DNA of 61,174 nt, from IMG/VR virus record IMGVR_UViG_3300009182_000065, positions 1 to 61,174 of that record, one strand, 5' to 3'. Origin of the DNA: a virus. The notes under the pieces were generated by a model that saw nothing but the letters and a program-made list of their open reading frames with translations, searched no databases and was not told where the DNA came from. Made by a program: the position numbers and the translations under genes. Positions 7,421 to 16,331 of this stretch are shown one piece after another. Position 1 is the stretch's first letter; each line of letters begins with the position of its first letter.

Positions 7421-10051
7421 TTATAATGTATAGTCCCAAAGTTGAATTGCTTTATTAGTTCCATTTACATTTATTATTAAAAATGTACCAGATGCAGTTA
7501 CTGGATTAGTAAATGTAGTAGGTGCAGATGTTATATTTAATGCACTAGCATAGATTGTGTTTGTAGCACTAATATTACCAGAAACTGTTAATTTTGCATT
7601 TGGTGTTGTTGTTCCAATACCTACATTTCCATTAGCTGATATAAATACCGTAGATGTATTACCTATACCTTTGTTATAAAAAGATAAAGATTCATTGCCA
7701 ACACTTATACGCCCTAATCCACTTGTGTAATCTACAATTAAACCTGTTGTAAATAAATTTGTATAACCACCATTTGTAAAAAAACCTTTAAAGGCAGTAA
7801 TAGAACCTCCTGCTCCTATACTATTATTATCGACAAGTCCTGCACCTAAATTTATATTATTAGCGAATAAAGTATTTGTAGCACTAATATTACCAGAAAC
7901 TGTTAATTTTGTATTTGGTGTTGTTGTTCCAATACCTAAATTACCAGATGAGTTAATTCTCATTCTTTCATTGGTGTTTAACGTACCACCAGTAAAAAAT
8001 GTTAAATTGCTTGTACTTGCTGCTGCTCCTAATACAAGATTGGCACTTGTTGAATAAACATATGAATCTCCTGCATTAACTACATTAAATGTAGGACTAT
8101 ATAAATTACCATTATATTTTGTACTTGCTATACCTAAATCCAAATAGTTAATATTATCGTCATTATAGAGAGAAATATCGGTACTTGAACTAACACTTGG
8201 TGTTATATTTTGAATCTGATTAAATACTGATCCACTAGCCGAAGAAATAATAGTAAGAGGTGCAGAGTTTAATGTTGCAATACTAGCAGTTGATCCAAAT
8301 TGAGCAACGGGAGAAGCCACTATACCTTGAGAAGAAATATTATTAACAAATGTATAATTATTTGCACTTACTGAAATATTAGAACCTAAAATAAAATTGT
8401 TTGTTCCGCTTAAAGCATTATTTTTTCCATTTAATATAGTATTATAGTTTCCGCAAATTTTATTATTACATCCATTTATAATTGAACTAAAATTACTACA
8501 CGTTGAAGAATTACCGTAACAAGATTGAATACAGTTACGAGATCCATTTAAAATTGTATTGTAACTTGAATATGTATCGGTATTGTATGTATATGAAAGA
8601 TTTTTATTTGTAATACAATTAGCAGATCCATTTATAATGGAATTATTTATAAATGCTCCACCAGCTTGATAATAACAAGAATTATTATTATAATAACCAG
8701 AACCAGTACCAAGTATACTATTACCATATCCGCTTATATTACTATAAGTAATACTACTTGTTGAATATGGTGTTGCAGCACCGCCACTTCCTACAGATGA
8801 TATAATTGATGTTGCAAGAATTGTATTAAGAGTTCCATTTATTACTGTATTATAATTTGTGCATCCTAGTGTGCCATTACCTGTATAATTTCTATTACCA
8901 TTTAAAATAGAATTATAACCTGCACTTATAGTACTATTATCACTAAGTGAATTAAGATATGGTAAAATAGATGGTTGACTAATATATCCACCAATAGAAC
9001 CACAATGTTTATAAAATTGTGTAATATTTGATATGTTACTACCTCTACAAGTAAAATTATCTGTAGTTAAATTTTTTGCACATACACTAGCACCCGAAAT
9101 ATTTCCCATACCTACACCACCAGCAGACAAATTGTTTACATATGTAGTACAATCACAAGAGGCTTTAATGCTATTACCCAATATAAAAACATTAGTTTTA
9201 TTATTTGTATTATTACTATAACCACCTAATACTACCGAATAACCTCCAGAAGCTGTATTGTCTTTTCCAGTACCAATAAAATTATAATTATTTGTAACAC
9301 AATTATTACATCCGCTACCAATAAAAGAATAATCACTTACTATACATCCAGAAAAACCACCAACAATTGATGAATAATTTCCTGCAATATTATTACGACA
9401 ACCAGTTCCTATAAAATTATTTGCTATTTTTATATAACCACTATTAGATGCATTTGGAGCACCACTATAATTTGGTGTAAGAATTTGTGGTTGTTGAGAA
9501 ATACAATTTTTATAACCATTTAAAATTGTGTTTGAACAAACTACCGAACAACCAATAATTGGGTTGGTCGTGCAATTACCGTTATCATAATAATCAGATG
9601 CAGCAGCACATGCTTTAATAAAATTACAACAACCACCAGCAATAATATTATTATTTAAAATATTTGGGGGTGTACCATAACTTATTAATGAATAACTTCC
9701 GCTATATGTGCAAGTTGCAGATATAGAACTATTGTATGAATTTAAAATAGTATTGCAACTATCATTAATAGTATTATTTATACCATTACCTATAAAATTA
9801 TAAGAACTTAGTGCTCTATTATTAGATCCGCCTAGAACAGTAGACCAATTTCCAGATGCTATGTTATTACCTATTTTTAATACTATAGATGATGTAGAGG
9901 AAATTAAAGTATAAGGCTGAGTAGATAGAGACCTATATGCAGTATTCCATTGACTACTATTACCACTTATATCATAAAACAAATTACTGGTTGAAACATT
10001 ACCAGTAACTGTTAGGTCATTTTTAGTCTTAAATGATACGTTGATAGCCAT
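7421..10051 (-). CDS. Large tail fibre protein, YadA-like, cysteine-rich
   Basis: 876 residues. Residues about 60-580 are built from short beta-roll repeats such as INGSxNxI, IGSGCNNCV and ILNGSRNCI, with many cysteines at recurring positions. The C-terminal third contains two copies of a NLGIGTTTPN / KLTVSGNISATNT-type segment, as seen in phage tail fibres and bacterial endosialidase-like stalks. No peptidase S74 chaperone domain is visible; the end is short (NKAIQLWDYTL). The opening SFKTKNDLTVTGNVST is shared in style with the neighbouring fibre proteins, which suggests a common attachment domain. Confidence 0.75.
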   Translation of the reverse strand: MAINVSFKTKNDLTVTGNVSTSNLFYDISGNSSQWNTAYRSLSTQPYTLISSTSSIVLKIGNNIASGNWSTVLGGSNNRALSSYNFIGNGINNTINDSCNTILNSYNSSISATCTYSGSYSLISYGTPPNILNNNIIAGGCCNFIKACAAASDYYDNGNCTTNPIIGCSVVCSNTILNGYKNCISQQPQILTPNYSGAPNASNSGYIKIANNFIGTGCRNNIAGNYSSIVGGFSGCIVSDYSFIGSGCNNCVTNNYNFIGTGKDNTASGGYSVVLGGYSNNTNNKTNVFILGNSIKASCDCTTYVNNLSAGGVGMGNISGASVCAKNLTTDNFTCRGSNISNITQFYKHCGSIGGYISQPSILPYLNSLSDNSTISAGYNSILNGNRNYTGNGTLGCTNYNTVINGTLNTILATSIISSVGSGGAATPYSTSSITYSNISGYGNSILGTGSGYYNNNSCYYQAGGAFINNSIINGSANCITNKNLSYTYNTDTYSSYNTILNGSRNCIQSCYGNSSTCSNFSSIINGCNNKICGNYNTILNGKNNALSGTNNFILGSNISVSANNYTFVNNISSQGIVASPVAQFGSTASIATLNSAPLTIISSASGSVFNQIQNITPSVSSSTDISLYNDDNINYLDLGIASTKYNGNLYSPTFNVVNAGDSYVYSTSANLVLGAAASTSNLTFFTGGTLNTNERMRINSSGNLGIGTTTPNTKLTVSGNISATNTLFANNINLGAGLVDNNSIGAGGSITAFKGFFTNGGYTNLFTTGLIVDYTSGLGRISVGNESLSFYNKGIGNTSTVFISANGNVGIGTTTPNAKLTVSGNISATNTIYASALNITSAPTTFTNPVTASGTFLIINVNGTNKAIQLWDYTL
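7561..7623 (-). repeat. Direct repeat in tail fibre gene, copy 1
   Basis: 63 bases repeated at 7876-7938 with a single C/T difference that I can see. It encodes the repeated fibre segment running from GIGTTTPN to SGNISATNT. Near identity at the DNA level, including third positions, indicates recent duplication or gene conversion. Confidence 0.75.
7876..7938 (-). repeat. Direct repeat in tail fibre gene, copy 2
   Basis: Second copy of the 63-base repeat at 7561-7623, offset by 315 bases, so the duplication keeps the reading frame. It could let the fibre gain or lose a 105-residue segment by recombination. Confidence 0.75.
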
Positions 10052-10102
10052 TTAATATATACTTAATCAAATTGTTAAATATTTCCATTCAGAAATAATA
10101 AT

Positions 10103-12094
10103 TTATATTAAAGCTAAACAATGTACACTTATTAAGTAAGAATATGATGCTACGAATATAAAGTTAATATCTAAAGTGGTAGATACAGCACTAATTGTTA
10201 TTCCTGATGGGGTATTTTGAATAATACCATATGGATCAATAAAGCCATATATTGTATAATTCCAATTTGCTCCATCATAGTGTGCTAATATTTCAGCAAT
10301 ACCTGATTGATTAGTTGGAGAAGCTGAACCAGTATTAACAAATTTTACCAAAAACTTTGCTGTGGTGTAACTTGCAACGGGTACGGTTGTTATTGTTGGT
10401 GCTGAAGATGTTCCAGTTGCATAATAATTTTTAGCAAGTGTTTTTGAGCTACCAGATGATCCAGTTGTTATTACACCTTGGAAAGTTGGTGAGTCTCCAG
10501 TACCTAGACCTAATGCGGTTGCACCATTTGCTACGCTTGTTGCAGTTAATACTGCAAATCCTGTTGTTGATACACCGATTGCGCTTACGTTTGCAGTAGA
10601 ACCTGTGGGATTACCAAGAACACTATTAGCTGCAACTTGTTGAATCTGGTTATATTGAACTTTATTTGTACCAATTGCAGTTGGAATTGTTATATCCGCA
10701 CTACCATCAAATGATGTTGATGTAAATGTTATATCACCACTAGATGTGATATTTCTTGCTGTTTTAAGTTTTGTTGCTGTATCAGCATTACCTGTAACTG
10801 AACCAGAGAGATTTGCAACAAGTGTATCAATTGTTTTTGTATTTGTTGATACTGAATTTGCACTTGGTTCAGTAACCATGCTACTGAATAAATACCAAGG
10901 TTTTATACCATTTACTAAATCTTTACTTCTTAATAAACCAGCGTGTGCATATGTACCTGAAGTATAATGACCTACAAGACCAATATCTAATGAATCTGTA
11001 GGATTATCTTCCCCAAGATAAATTATTGGTGCGTTAACTACCAATTCACCTTGAACTATTTGTATTGCAGAACCACCAAAATATAAACTTCCTCCAACAC
11101 TAAGATTAGATCCAACACTAAGATTAGATCCAATACTAACACTATTTGTAAAATTACCAGAAGCTGCTTGGAATGATGCAGCGGTTGAAACAATACCTGT
11201 TCCATTTGGACTTAATGTAATATTACCGTTTGATGCTGTTGAAATTGTTATACCAGCACTACCTGTAATATTACCAACACTTGAAAGATTACCTGTAACA
11301 TCTTGAGTACCATTAAAATTTTGACCCCATAATGTATGAGTAGTTGTAAGGGATGCAGCACTACCTGTTGTATTTTGGTTAAGTGTTGGAATATCTGCTG
11401 CCACTATTGCACGGAATGATGGTGCTGCGGGTATACCATTTGGTGCTGCTAAAAAGTAATTTGCAGTTTTACTACCATAAGGATTTAATGTATCACCATA
11501 AGCTGCATTAAGAGAAATTGTTGGTGTTGTACCTCCAGATGAAGCAACTGGAGATGTTGCACCAACACTAGTTAATCTATTATTTATTTGCGTTTGAATT
11601 GCACTTGTAACACCACTAACATAACCAAGTTCTGTTGATGTTGTTGCTGATGCTACTGGAATACCGTTTGTATCTGATACCAGTGCTCTGCTTGCGGTAA
11701 TGGCAGCAGCTTCAATTATAGCTCCTCCACTTGATTGCATTACCCTATTGTTATTCAGGGCGGTTGTACTGTTAGTGCCACCATGACTAATATCAATTGC
11801 AGTACCATTCCATGTTCCCGAAGTAATCGTACCAACTGTTACAATACTTGAACTACCAGCAAGAGGAGAAGCACCAATTGTATTATATGATACCGTTTTT
11901 GTTGAAGATCCATCAAAAGTTAAAGGTGAAGATCCACCAGATCCACCAGAATTAAACGTAATAGCATTGGCAACACTTGCAGCAGCATTACCAGAAAGTA
12001 AAAATATATTTGTAAGATTAGTTCCACTAGATAAAATTTTACCAAATGTGTTTTGGTCATTTCTAATTGTAAAAGCTGAATTTATATTTGACAT
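10103..12094 (-). CDS. Tail fibre protein, proximal or stalk type
   Basis: 663 residues, Ser/Thr/Gly/Asn rich, with fibre-type repeats: SIGSNLSVGSNLSVGG near residues 318-333, DGSSTKTVSYNTIG, and a segment with FDGSADITIPTAIGTN. The central part ELVVNAPIIYLGEDNPTD followed by DIGLVGHYT and HAGLLRSKD is a conserved phage fibre module that I recognise from T4-like marine phages. No GGxxN beta-roll. It starts 37 bases before the gp15-like fusion gene ends. A structural role in the fibre shaft is likely; receptor specificity cannot be read. Confidence 0.7.
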   Translation of the reverse strand: MSNINSAFTIRNDQNTFGKILSSGTNLTNIFLLSGNAAASVANAITFNSGGSGGSSPLTFDGSSTKTVSYNTIGASPLAGSSSIVTVGTITSGTWNGTAIDISHGGTNSTTALNNNRVMQSSGGAIIEAAAITASRALVSDTNGIPVASATTSTELGYVSGVTSAIQTQINNRLTSVGATSPVASSGGTTPTISLNAAYGDTLNPYGSKTANYFLAAPNGIPAAPSFRAIVAADIPTLNQNTTGSAASLTTTHTLWGQNFNGTQDVTGNLSSVGNITGSAGITISTASNGNITLSPNGTGIVSTAASFQAASGNFTNSVSIGSNLSVGSNLSVGGSLYFGGSAIQIVQGELVVNAPIIYLGEDNPTDSLDIGLVGHYTSGTYAHAGLLRSKDLVNGIKPWYLFSSMVTEPSANSVSTNTKTIDTLVANLSGSVTGNADTATKLKTARNITSSGDITFTSTSFDGSADITIPTAIGTNKVQYNQIQQVAANSVLGNPTGSTANVSAIGVSTTGFAVLTATSVANGATALGLGTGDSPTFQGVITTGSSGSSKTLAKNYYATGTSSAPTITTVPVASYTTAKFLVKFVNTGSASPTNQSGIAEILAHYDGANWNYTIYGFIDPYGIIQNTPSGITISAVSTTLDINFIFVASYSYLISVHCLALI

Positions 12095-12131
12095 AATATT
12101 TTATATACTTACAATTTATATAATTATTAAA

Positions 12132-13820
12132 TTAAAAATGGTTTGTTCTTAGACCTTTTATAAAAAAAGAATCTGTATTATTAATACTATTGGGATAATT
12201 TATCCAGAAATAAACATAATTTGAATCTATTGTTGCGTTATAATTTACTAAAATATTACCTGTTGTAATTTGACCATATTCTGAAACCACTGCTATATTG
12301 TCAATTAACGAAGCAACTAAATTTATTTCTGAATAATAAATATCGTTACTATAATTTGCCTCTACTTGAAGCGTATACTTTGCTGTTTTAAAATCAGATA
12401 AATGAAATCTATCAACCAATGATTGCGTGTTAGTTCCCGATAATGGAATTTGAACGAATATTGGTGTATGGGGATTTAAATTTATTGGTAAAAAATGATT
12501 TGGATTTGTTTGATCATTTCCTGCAAATTTATAAACTCTTCCATTTGTTAAGACTACATCATAACCTTTTTGTAATTGTTGAGTATTATATTGCGTAAAT
12601 TGTTGTATGGTTTTATATGATGATGGTGCAACTACATCAGAATATATTAATGGAGCAAGAGATGTCGTATTACTTTCACCTAAAGAAAGTTGACCCGAAG
12701 CTGCATCGTATATTAAATTTCCACCACCTGTTTTAATATTTGTTAAATGGCTACCGTCTCCATAAAGATAATTTGCTGTAATATTATCAGCATTTAAATT
12801 ATTAACATATGTTGTGTTATCCTGTGAAGTAACAATATTTGAACCTATGACGAATGAATTGTTGTTGGTTGCTGTATTATTTTCACCTCCCAATATACCA
12901 GCATAGTTACCAGATGCAGTATTGTTTTTACCGCCTAGAACATTAGAATATGTACCAGATGCAGTATTATTACCGTTTGTTGGCACTATTGAAAAATCAC
13001 CAGTACCTGACATGTAAATCTGTTCACTTATGACAGGTATTGACGGACTAACTTGACCTACCGTTAACCCTATTCCTTGTGAAAAATCAGAAAAGCTTCT
13101 TAATAATGGGGGAGCAGAAGATTGAGTAGAATCTTCTAAGGTTTTACCATCGGTTGTTAAAAATTTAGAATCAATGGTATAGATTTTTTTGTAAACCTCA
13201 TCCATGCTTTTAAACATCCAACCTTTAATGGTAAATTGTGTCGTTGCGGTTATTCTATATGGTTGAGTGGGTCCCAAATTGTCTGGGTACTGCATGTTTA
13301 TATTACCACTCCAAAGAACTTCACTTCTTATTTCATAAGGTGTGCTTGATTTGTGATTGCTTGGTAATTTCCAAGATATAATAATATATGGATCGGTATA
13401 GGGAACAAAATTCGTAAGAATTTGATCCATGTCAGCTTGATACCTTGTTATAATTGTCATGTCAATTGTTATATTGACGGGAACAGGTTGAGGTATATGT
13501 TTTAAGAAGTTTCCACTTCCATCTTTAGGATCATAATCAATGGTAAACCCATCAATTTTATTAAAAACTCTTGCTTGGTCTCTTGAAATACTTCCAATAT
13601 TAACGGCAATAACAGGAACGGTTAATCCACCCGCCGCAGGACTATTTAAATTACTAAAAACCCTTTGTTTTGGTGAATATACGAATAAAACCTTATCACC
13701 AGTAACAGGCTCGACTAAAGTTTCATTTTGATCATACCTTTTGATGATAACATCATTAAAAGCACCGATAAATTGCTCAACAAGCGTCTGGACTTCCCAA
13801 TTAAAAGTATAATTCTTCAC
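12132..13820 (-). CDS. gp15-like tail terminator domain fused to fibre-type C-terminus
   Basis: 562 residues. The first 215 or so resemble T4 gp15, the tail sheath stabiliser that caps the tail. They have an IIKRYD strand near residue 25, then ITRYQADMDQIL and VPYTDPY (residues about 124-143), aligning with T4's FTRYEDDMFQIV and LPYFQPH. A closing FTIKGWMFK matches FEVNGWMYP. After about residue 280 the protein changes to fibre-type repeats (NTASGTYSNVLGG, NTASGNYAGILGG) and a beta-rich end. T4 gp15 has 272 residues and no such tail. The gp15 match is from memory, so alternative neck or baseplate proteins remain possible. Confidence 0.55.
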   Translation of the reverse strand: MKNYTFNWEVQTLVEQFIGAFNDVIIKRYDQNETLVEPVTGDKVLFVYSPKQRVFSNLNSPAAGGLTVPVIAVNIGSISRDQARVFNKIDGFTIDYDPKDGSGNFLKHIPQPVPVNITIDMTIITRYQADMDQILTNFVPYTDPYIIISWKLPSNHKSSTPYEIRSEVLWSGNINMQYPDNLGPTQPYRITATTQFTIKGWMFKSMDEVYKKIYTIDSKFLTTDGKTLEDSTQSSAPPLLRSFSDFSQGIGLTVGQVSPSIPVISEQIYMSGTGDFSIVPTNGNNTASGTYSNVLGGKNNTASGNYAGILGGENNTATNNNSFVIGSNIVTSQDNTTYVNNLNADNITANYLYGDGSHLTNIKTGGGNLIYDAASGQLSLGESNTTSLAPLIYSDVVAPSSYKTIQQFTQYNTQQLQKGYDVVLTNGRVYKFAGNDQTNPNHFLPINLNPHTPIFVQIPLSGTNTQSLVDRFHLSDFKTAKYTLQVEANYSNDIYYSEINLVASLIDNIAVVSEYGQITTGNILVNYNATIDSNYVYFWINYPNSINNTDSFFIKGLRTNHF

Positions 13821-13843
13821 TTACACTACTTAGTGAAAAAGAT

Positions 13844-14116
13844 TTACTTTATAAGATTGCTTAACTCTAAATTATTAGTAATACTGCTTTTAATTGCTTC
13901 AAGATCAAGAGCTTTTTTAACACAGTTACAAAGATAGTAATGAAAATTTTGATTATCTCTTCCAATGTGACCTCTACCAAAGCATTTTTTACAAGATGAT
14001 GATGGTTTTTTCAATAATGGAAGCTGCCCCATGTCTAATAATGAGAAATCGGACTCTGGAATGGTGTAAAATGTTCCAGAAAATGCGCTATATATGATTT
14101 TAGTTGATTCTTGCAT
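13844..14116 (-). CDS. Small zinc-ribbon protein
   Basis: 90 residues. CKKCFGRGHIG at residues 42-52, then CNC near 68-70, makes a likely zinc site resembling the DnaJ CxxCxGxG repeat. Residues before it are beta-like, after it helical. I do not recognise a function. It overlaps the upstream gene at 14100 by 17 bases and is part of a minus-strand run of small conserved phage genes. It is separated from the gp15-like gene by 23 bases containing a small inverted repeat. Confidence 0.6.
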   Translation of the reverse strand: MQESTKIIYSAFSGTFYTIPESDFSLLDMGQLPLLKKPSSSCKKCFGRGHIGRDNQNFHYYLCNCVKKALDLEAIKSSITNNLELSNLIK

Positions 14117-14459
14117 CGATTGTTAAAATTTTATCCCAAAATTTGTTACCAGAAACTTTTGCAGGATAAACCATAAGATTATTTTCAATTTCTGGTGCAT
14201 GTTTTGCTAATGTTTTAATTCGGTAATCAAAATATATTAAATTATCTTCTTCGTGTATTTCGGTTTCAAATGGGATGGGTATTTCTATCTTTTCTTTTAA
14301 TTTCTTTGTAGTATCCATTATAAAAGTAAGATAAAAATTCTTTTGATAAAAAATAACTAATTTTCCTTGTTTGTGAATTTTTTTATCAATTTCTATTGAA
14401 ATTTGTTTTTGTAATAAAAATTTACAGGCTTTTTCTAAAATTGTTCCAGATATAGTCAT
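14100..14459 (-). CDS. Hypothetical phage protein
   Basis: 119 residues, no recognised family. It begins with an amphipathic helix (ILEKACKFLLQKQ), followed by alternating short beta strands and a C-terminal FWDKIL segment. Its start overlaps the previous gene's stop by one base, suggesting translational coupling. No signal peptide or membrane segment. Confidence 0.55.
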   Translation of the reverse strand: MTISGTILEKACKFLLQKQISIEIDKKIHKQGKLVIFYQKNFYLTFIMDTTKKLKEKIEIPIPFETEIHEEDNLIYFDYRIKTLAKHAPEIENNLMVYPAKVSGNKFWDKILTIDARIN

Positions 14460-14842
14460 TATTTGTCCATGAATCCTTTTTTCTGTGCAGGTGACATTTT
14501 TAATATTACATCCACAAAGTATTTTAAAAATTTTGCCATTGGTGTTGTTGGTATAATGGATACAATTTCACACCCTTCGCATGAAACGTTTCTCCAATCC
14601 TGCATCATGATATCCCAAACTGTTGCCAAGTTCTTTTTTATAGCATTATATGGTGGTGGATTTTTTGGTTTTTTAAAATTTAATGTTTCTTTACCAAAAA
14701 CCGAATTTAAAAGTTTTCTATCCAACGTACAAAGCATTCTTCTTGATGTTGGTTTTCTGGTTTTGTCTCTTCTAGTAAATTTTAATTCCACCAAATTAGT
14801 TTGGCAAATTTTCATTACTGTTAATGGAGATAAACCTGCCAT
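14459..14842 (-). CDS. WYL_2/Sm-like SH3-barrel phage protein
   Basis: 127 residues. The pattern LKFTRRDKTRK, then RRMLCTLDRKLL, then TVWDIMMQDWRNV, matches small phage proteins of the WYL_2 (Sm-like SH3 beta-barrel) family. That family has the same charged hairpin, a short CTL turn and a conserved D-W-R before the last strand. Their function is unknown; a nucleic-acid or protein-binding role is inferred from the fold. The C-terminal 40 residues form a helical extension. It lies six bases after the GroES-like gene. Confidence 0.45.
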   Translation of the reverse strand: MAGLSPLTVMKICQTNLVELKFTRRDKTRKPTSRRMLCTLDRKLLNSVFGKETLNFKKPKNPPPYNAIKKNLATVWDIMMQDWRNVSCEGCEIVSIIPTTPMAKFLKYFVDVILKMSPAQKKGFMDK

Positions 14843-14848
14843 AATTTA

Positions 14849-15265
14849 TTACTTAATCTTTTTGTTAATTTTTTTTAATTGAGGTTGTGGTTTTGCTTCA
14901 CATACACCAAATATTCTACTTTCGTTTAAAAATACAATGTGTTTTAAATCATTAAGGTTTGATACTTTGATACCTTTGTCATTTGGGAACACAATAATAT
15001 CATTAGCCTTAACAGTCTTGCAATCAGGTCCTGCAAGGATTACTCTTGCAAGTCTCCATGCAAAATTTACGGTGTTAATTGGAACCCATATACTACCTCT
15101 TAAAATTTCCGTACCATCATCGTTAACGTCAATATACTGACACATCAATATATCATCTAAAACTTTTGTTAATGTCCAACTATCTAATTCAAAAGCATGA
15201 CCTAGATAGTTATCTAGCTGTACTTTACCACCGATATTGTCATTTTGTTCTGGTCTTTCAATCAT
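14849..15265 (-). CDS. GroES/gp31-like co-chaperonin
   Basis: 138 residues. After a 30-residue lead, the sequence follows the GroES order. A first strand and mobile-loop region (residues about 35-62) is followed by ARVILAGPDCKTVKANDIIVFPND (74-97), which matches the GroES GxVLAVGxG...VKxGDxVxF core. A final FLNESRIFGVCE matches the MSESDILAIVE end. T4 gp31 (111 residues) replaces host GroES to fold the major capsid protein. This one is longer mainly at the basic C-terminus. It is moderately divergent, so the call rests on pattern order, not strong identity. Confidence 0.55.
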   Translation of the reverse strand: MIERPEQNDNIGGKVQLDNYLGHAFELDSWTLTKVLDDILMCQYIDVNDDGTEILRGSIWVPINTVNFAWRLARVILAGPDCKTVKANDIIVFPNDKGIKVSNLNDLKHIVFLNESRIFGVCEAKPQPQLKKINKKIK

Positions 15266-15270
15266 ATATT

Positions 15271-15636
15271 TTATTTAGGCAATAAATTTAATTCTTCAAG
15301 TGTGTTATTATACATTTCTAATTCTTTTCTTGAAATTTCCATAACCGAACACAAATTATCAAGGTTTGGATCGCTTTCTTCTACCCCTTTATTGCTTTTT
15401 TTAATGTATTGTATTTTTTTAGTATGCTTTGGGATTACTTTATAATAAAACTTCGCTAAAAATTCTTCATCTGATATATTCCACTTGTTCGTAGTCATAT
15501 TGACAATCTGTGCAATTGGTTTACTCGTCATTGACAGCCATCTATTTGTCATATAACTTATATTTTTAGGTATCTCTGGCTTTTTGGAATCAATTTTAAG
15601 AATCCAATTTAAAAATGGAAAGAATATGTTTTTCAC
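15271..15636 (-). CDS. 62: Clamp loader small subunit, gp62-like
   Basis: 121 residues. The segment YMTNRWLSM (residues 28-36), then IVNMTTNKW, then a YYKVIPKHTKKIQYIKK stretch near residues 64-80 resembles the clamp loader A subunit (gp62) of T4-like phages, where an NRxLSxxxD segment is followed by a YYxxxP region. T4 gp62 has 187 residues, so this one is short. gp62 pairs with gp44 to load the gp45 clamp; gp45 is at 55565 and gp44 is not in this window. It overlaps the upstream glycosyltransferase by four bases (ATGA). Confidence 0.45.
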   Translation of the reverse strand: MKNIFFPFLNWILKIDSKKPEIPKNISYMTNRWLSMTSKPIAQIVNMTTNKWNISDEEFLAKFYYKVIPKHTKKIQYIKKSNKGVEESDPNLDNLCSVMEISRKELEMYNNTLEELNLLPK

Positions 15637-16304
15637 TTATAGAATCTATCAAATTTAAGTGCACTAACTTGCCATTCATTACTATTCATCGAATCGCCTA
15701 GTCCAAAATGCACAACTCTAATAGGAGTAACACCCATCTTAAGCTTTTTCTGGTTAGCATTCAAGCATAATGTCATGTCGTAATGATGAAAGTCAAAATT
15801 TTCATCAAATTTTAATTGTTTTTCTAAAAATTTATCTATGTTTACGGCAAGAAATAGTCCATCAAGTATTAATGCACGAGAATCTGACTTTCCAAAAACA
15901 CTTGTCCAAACAATACCTTGGTGTGAATGACCAACTTCACCCACATGATCCTGTTTCTCGCTCATTAAATGCCATGCAGGTGGTTTTGATAGGTCGCATT
16001 TCTTTGATCCAGCTAACCCAACAATATCATATTTTTCAAATGCTATGTTTAGTTTCTCTTCCCAAAACAAATCTTCAATTAAAACATCGTCATGAACAAA
16101 AATTACTCTTTTTCCCTTGTAAGATTCATTTATAAATTTGTTGTAGATTTTAGATAATCCTTCTTTGTTTTCAAATAATATTGAACATTGATTGGTTAAT
16201 CCTGCCTTTTCTAAAAAAATTGCAATTTGAGATTTTTCCCAAAAATCGTTGTGATTATATTGAGTTGCAATTACAAAATGGTAAATACTTGATAGATTTG
16301 TCAT
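15633..16304 (-). CDS. GT-A glycosyltransferase-like protein
   Basis: 223 residues. FVHDDVLIED near residues 69-78 supplies an aspartate pair of the DxD type. LDGLFLAVN (about 145-153) and HYDMTLCLN (about 168-176) match the acceptor and catalytic segments of a family of small family-2-like glycosyltransferases common in phages. VVHFGLGDS near residues 197-205 completes the set. Cytosolic. It is in an operon with the gp62-like subunit, an unusual neighbour for a glycosyltransferase. Confidence 0.6.
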   Translation of the reverse strand: MTNLSSIYHFVIATQYNHNDFWEKSQIAIFLEKAGLTNQCSILFENKEGLSKIYNKFINESYKGKRVIFVHDDVLIEDLFWEEKLNIAFEKYDIVGLAGSKKCDLSKPPAWHLMSEKQDHVGEVGHSHQGIVWTSVFGKSDSRALILDGLFLAVNIDKFLEKQLKFDENFDFHHYDMTLCLNANQKKLKMGVTPIRVVHFGLGDSMNSNEWQVSALKFDRFYK

Positions 16305-16331
16305 ATTAAAGGATAAATAGTTGTAAATATA

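Noticed and set aside
5010-10051. Repetitive DNA as CRISPR or satellite
   Set aside because: The repeats are imperfect coding repeats of beta-roll fibre proteins in a continuous reading frame.
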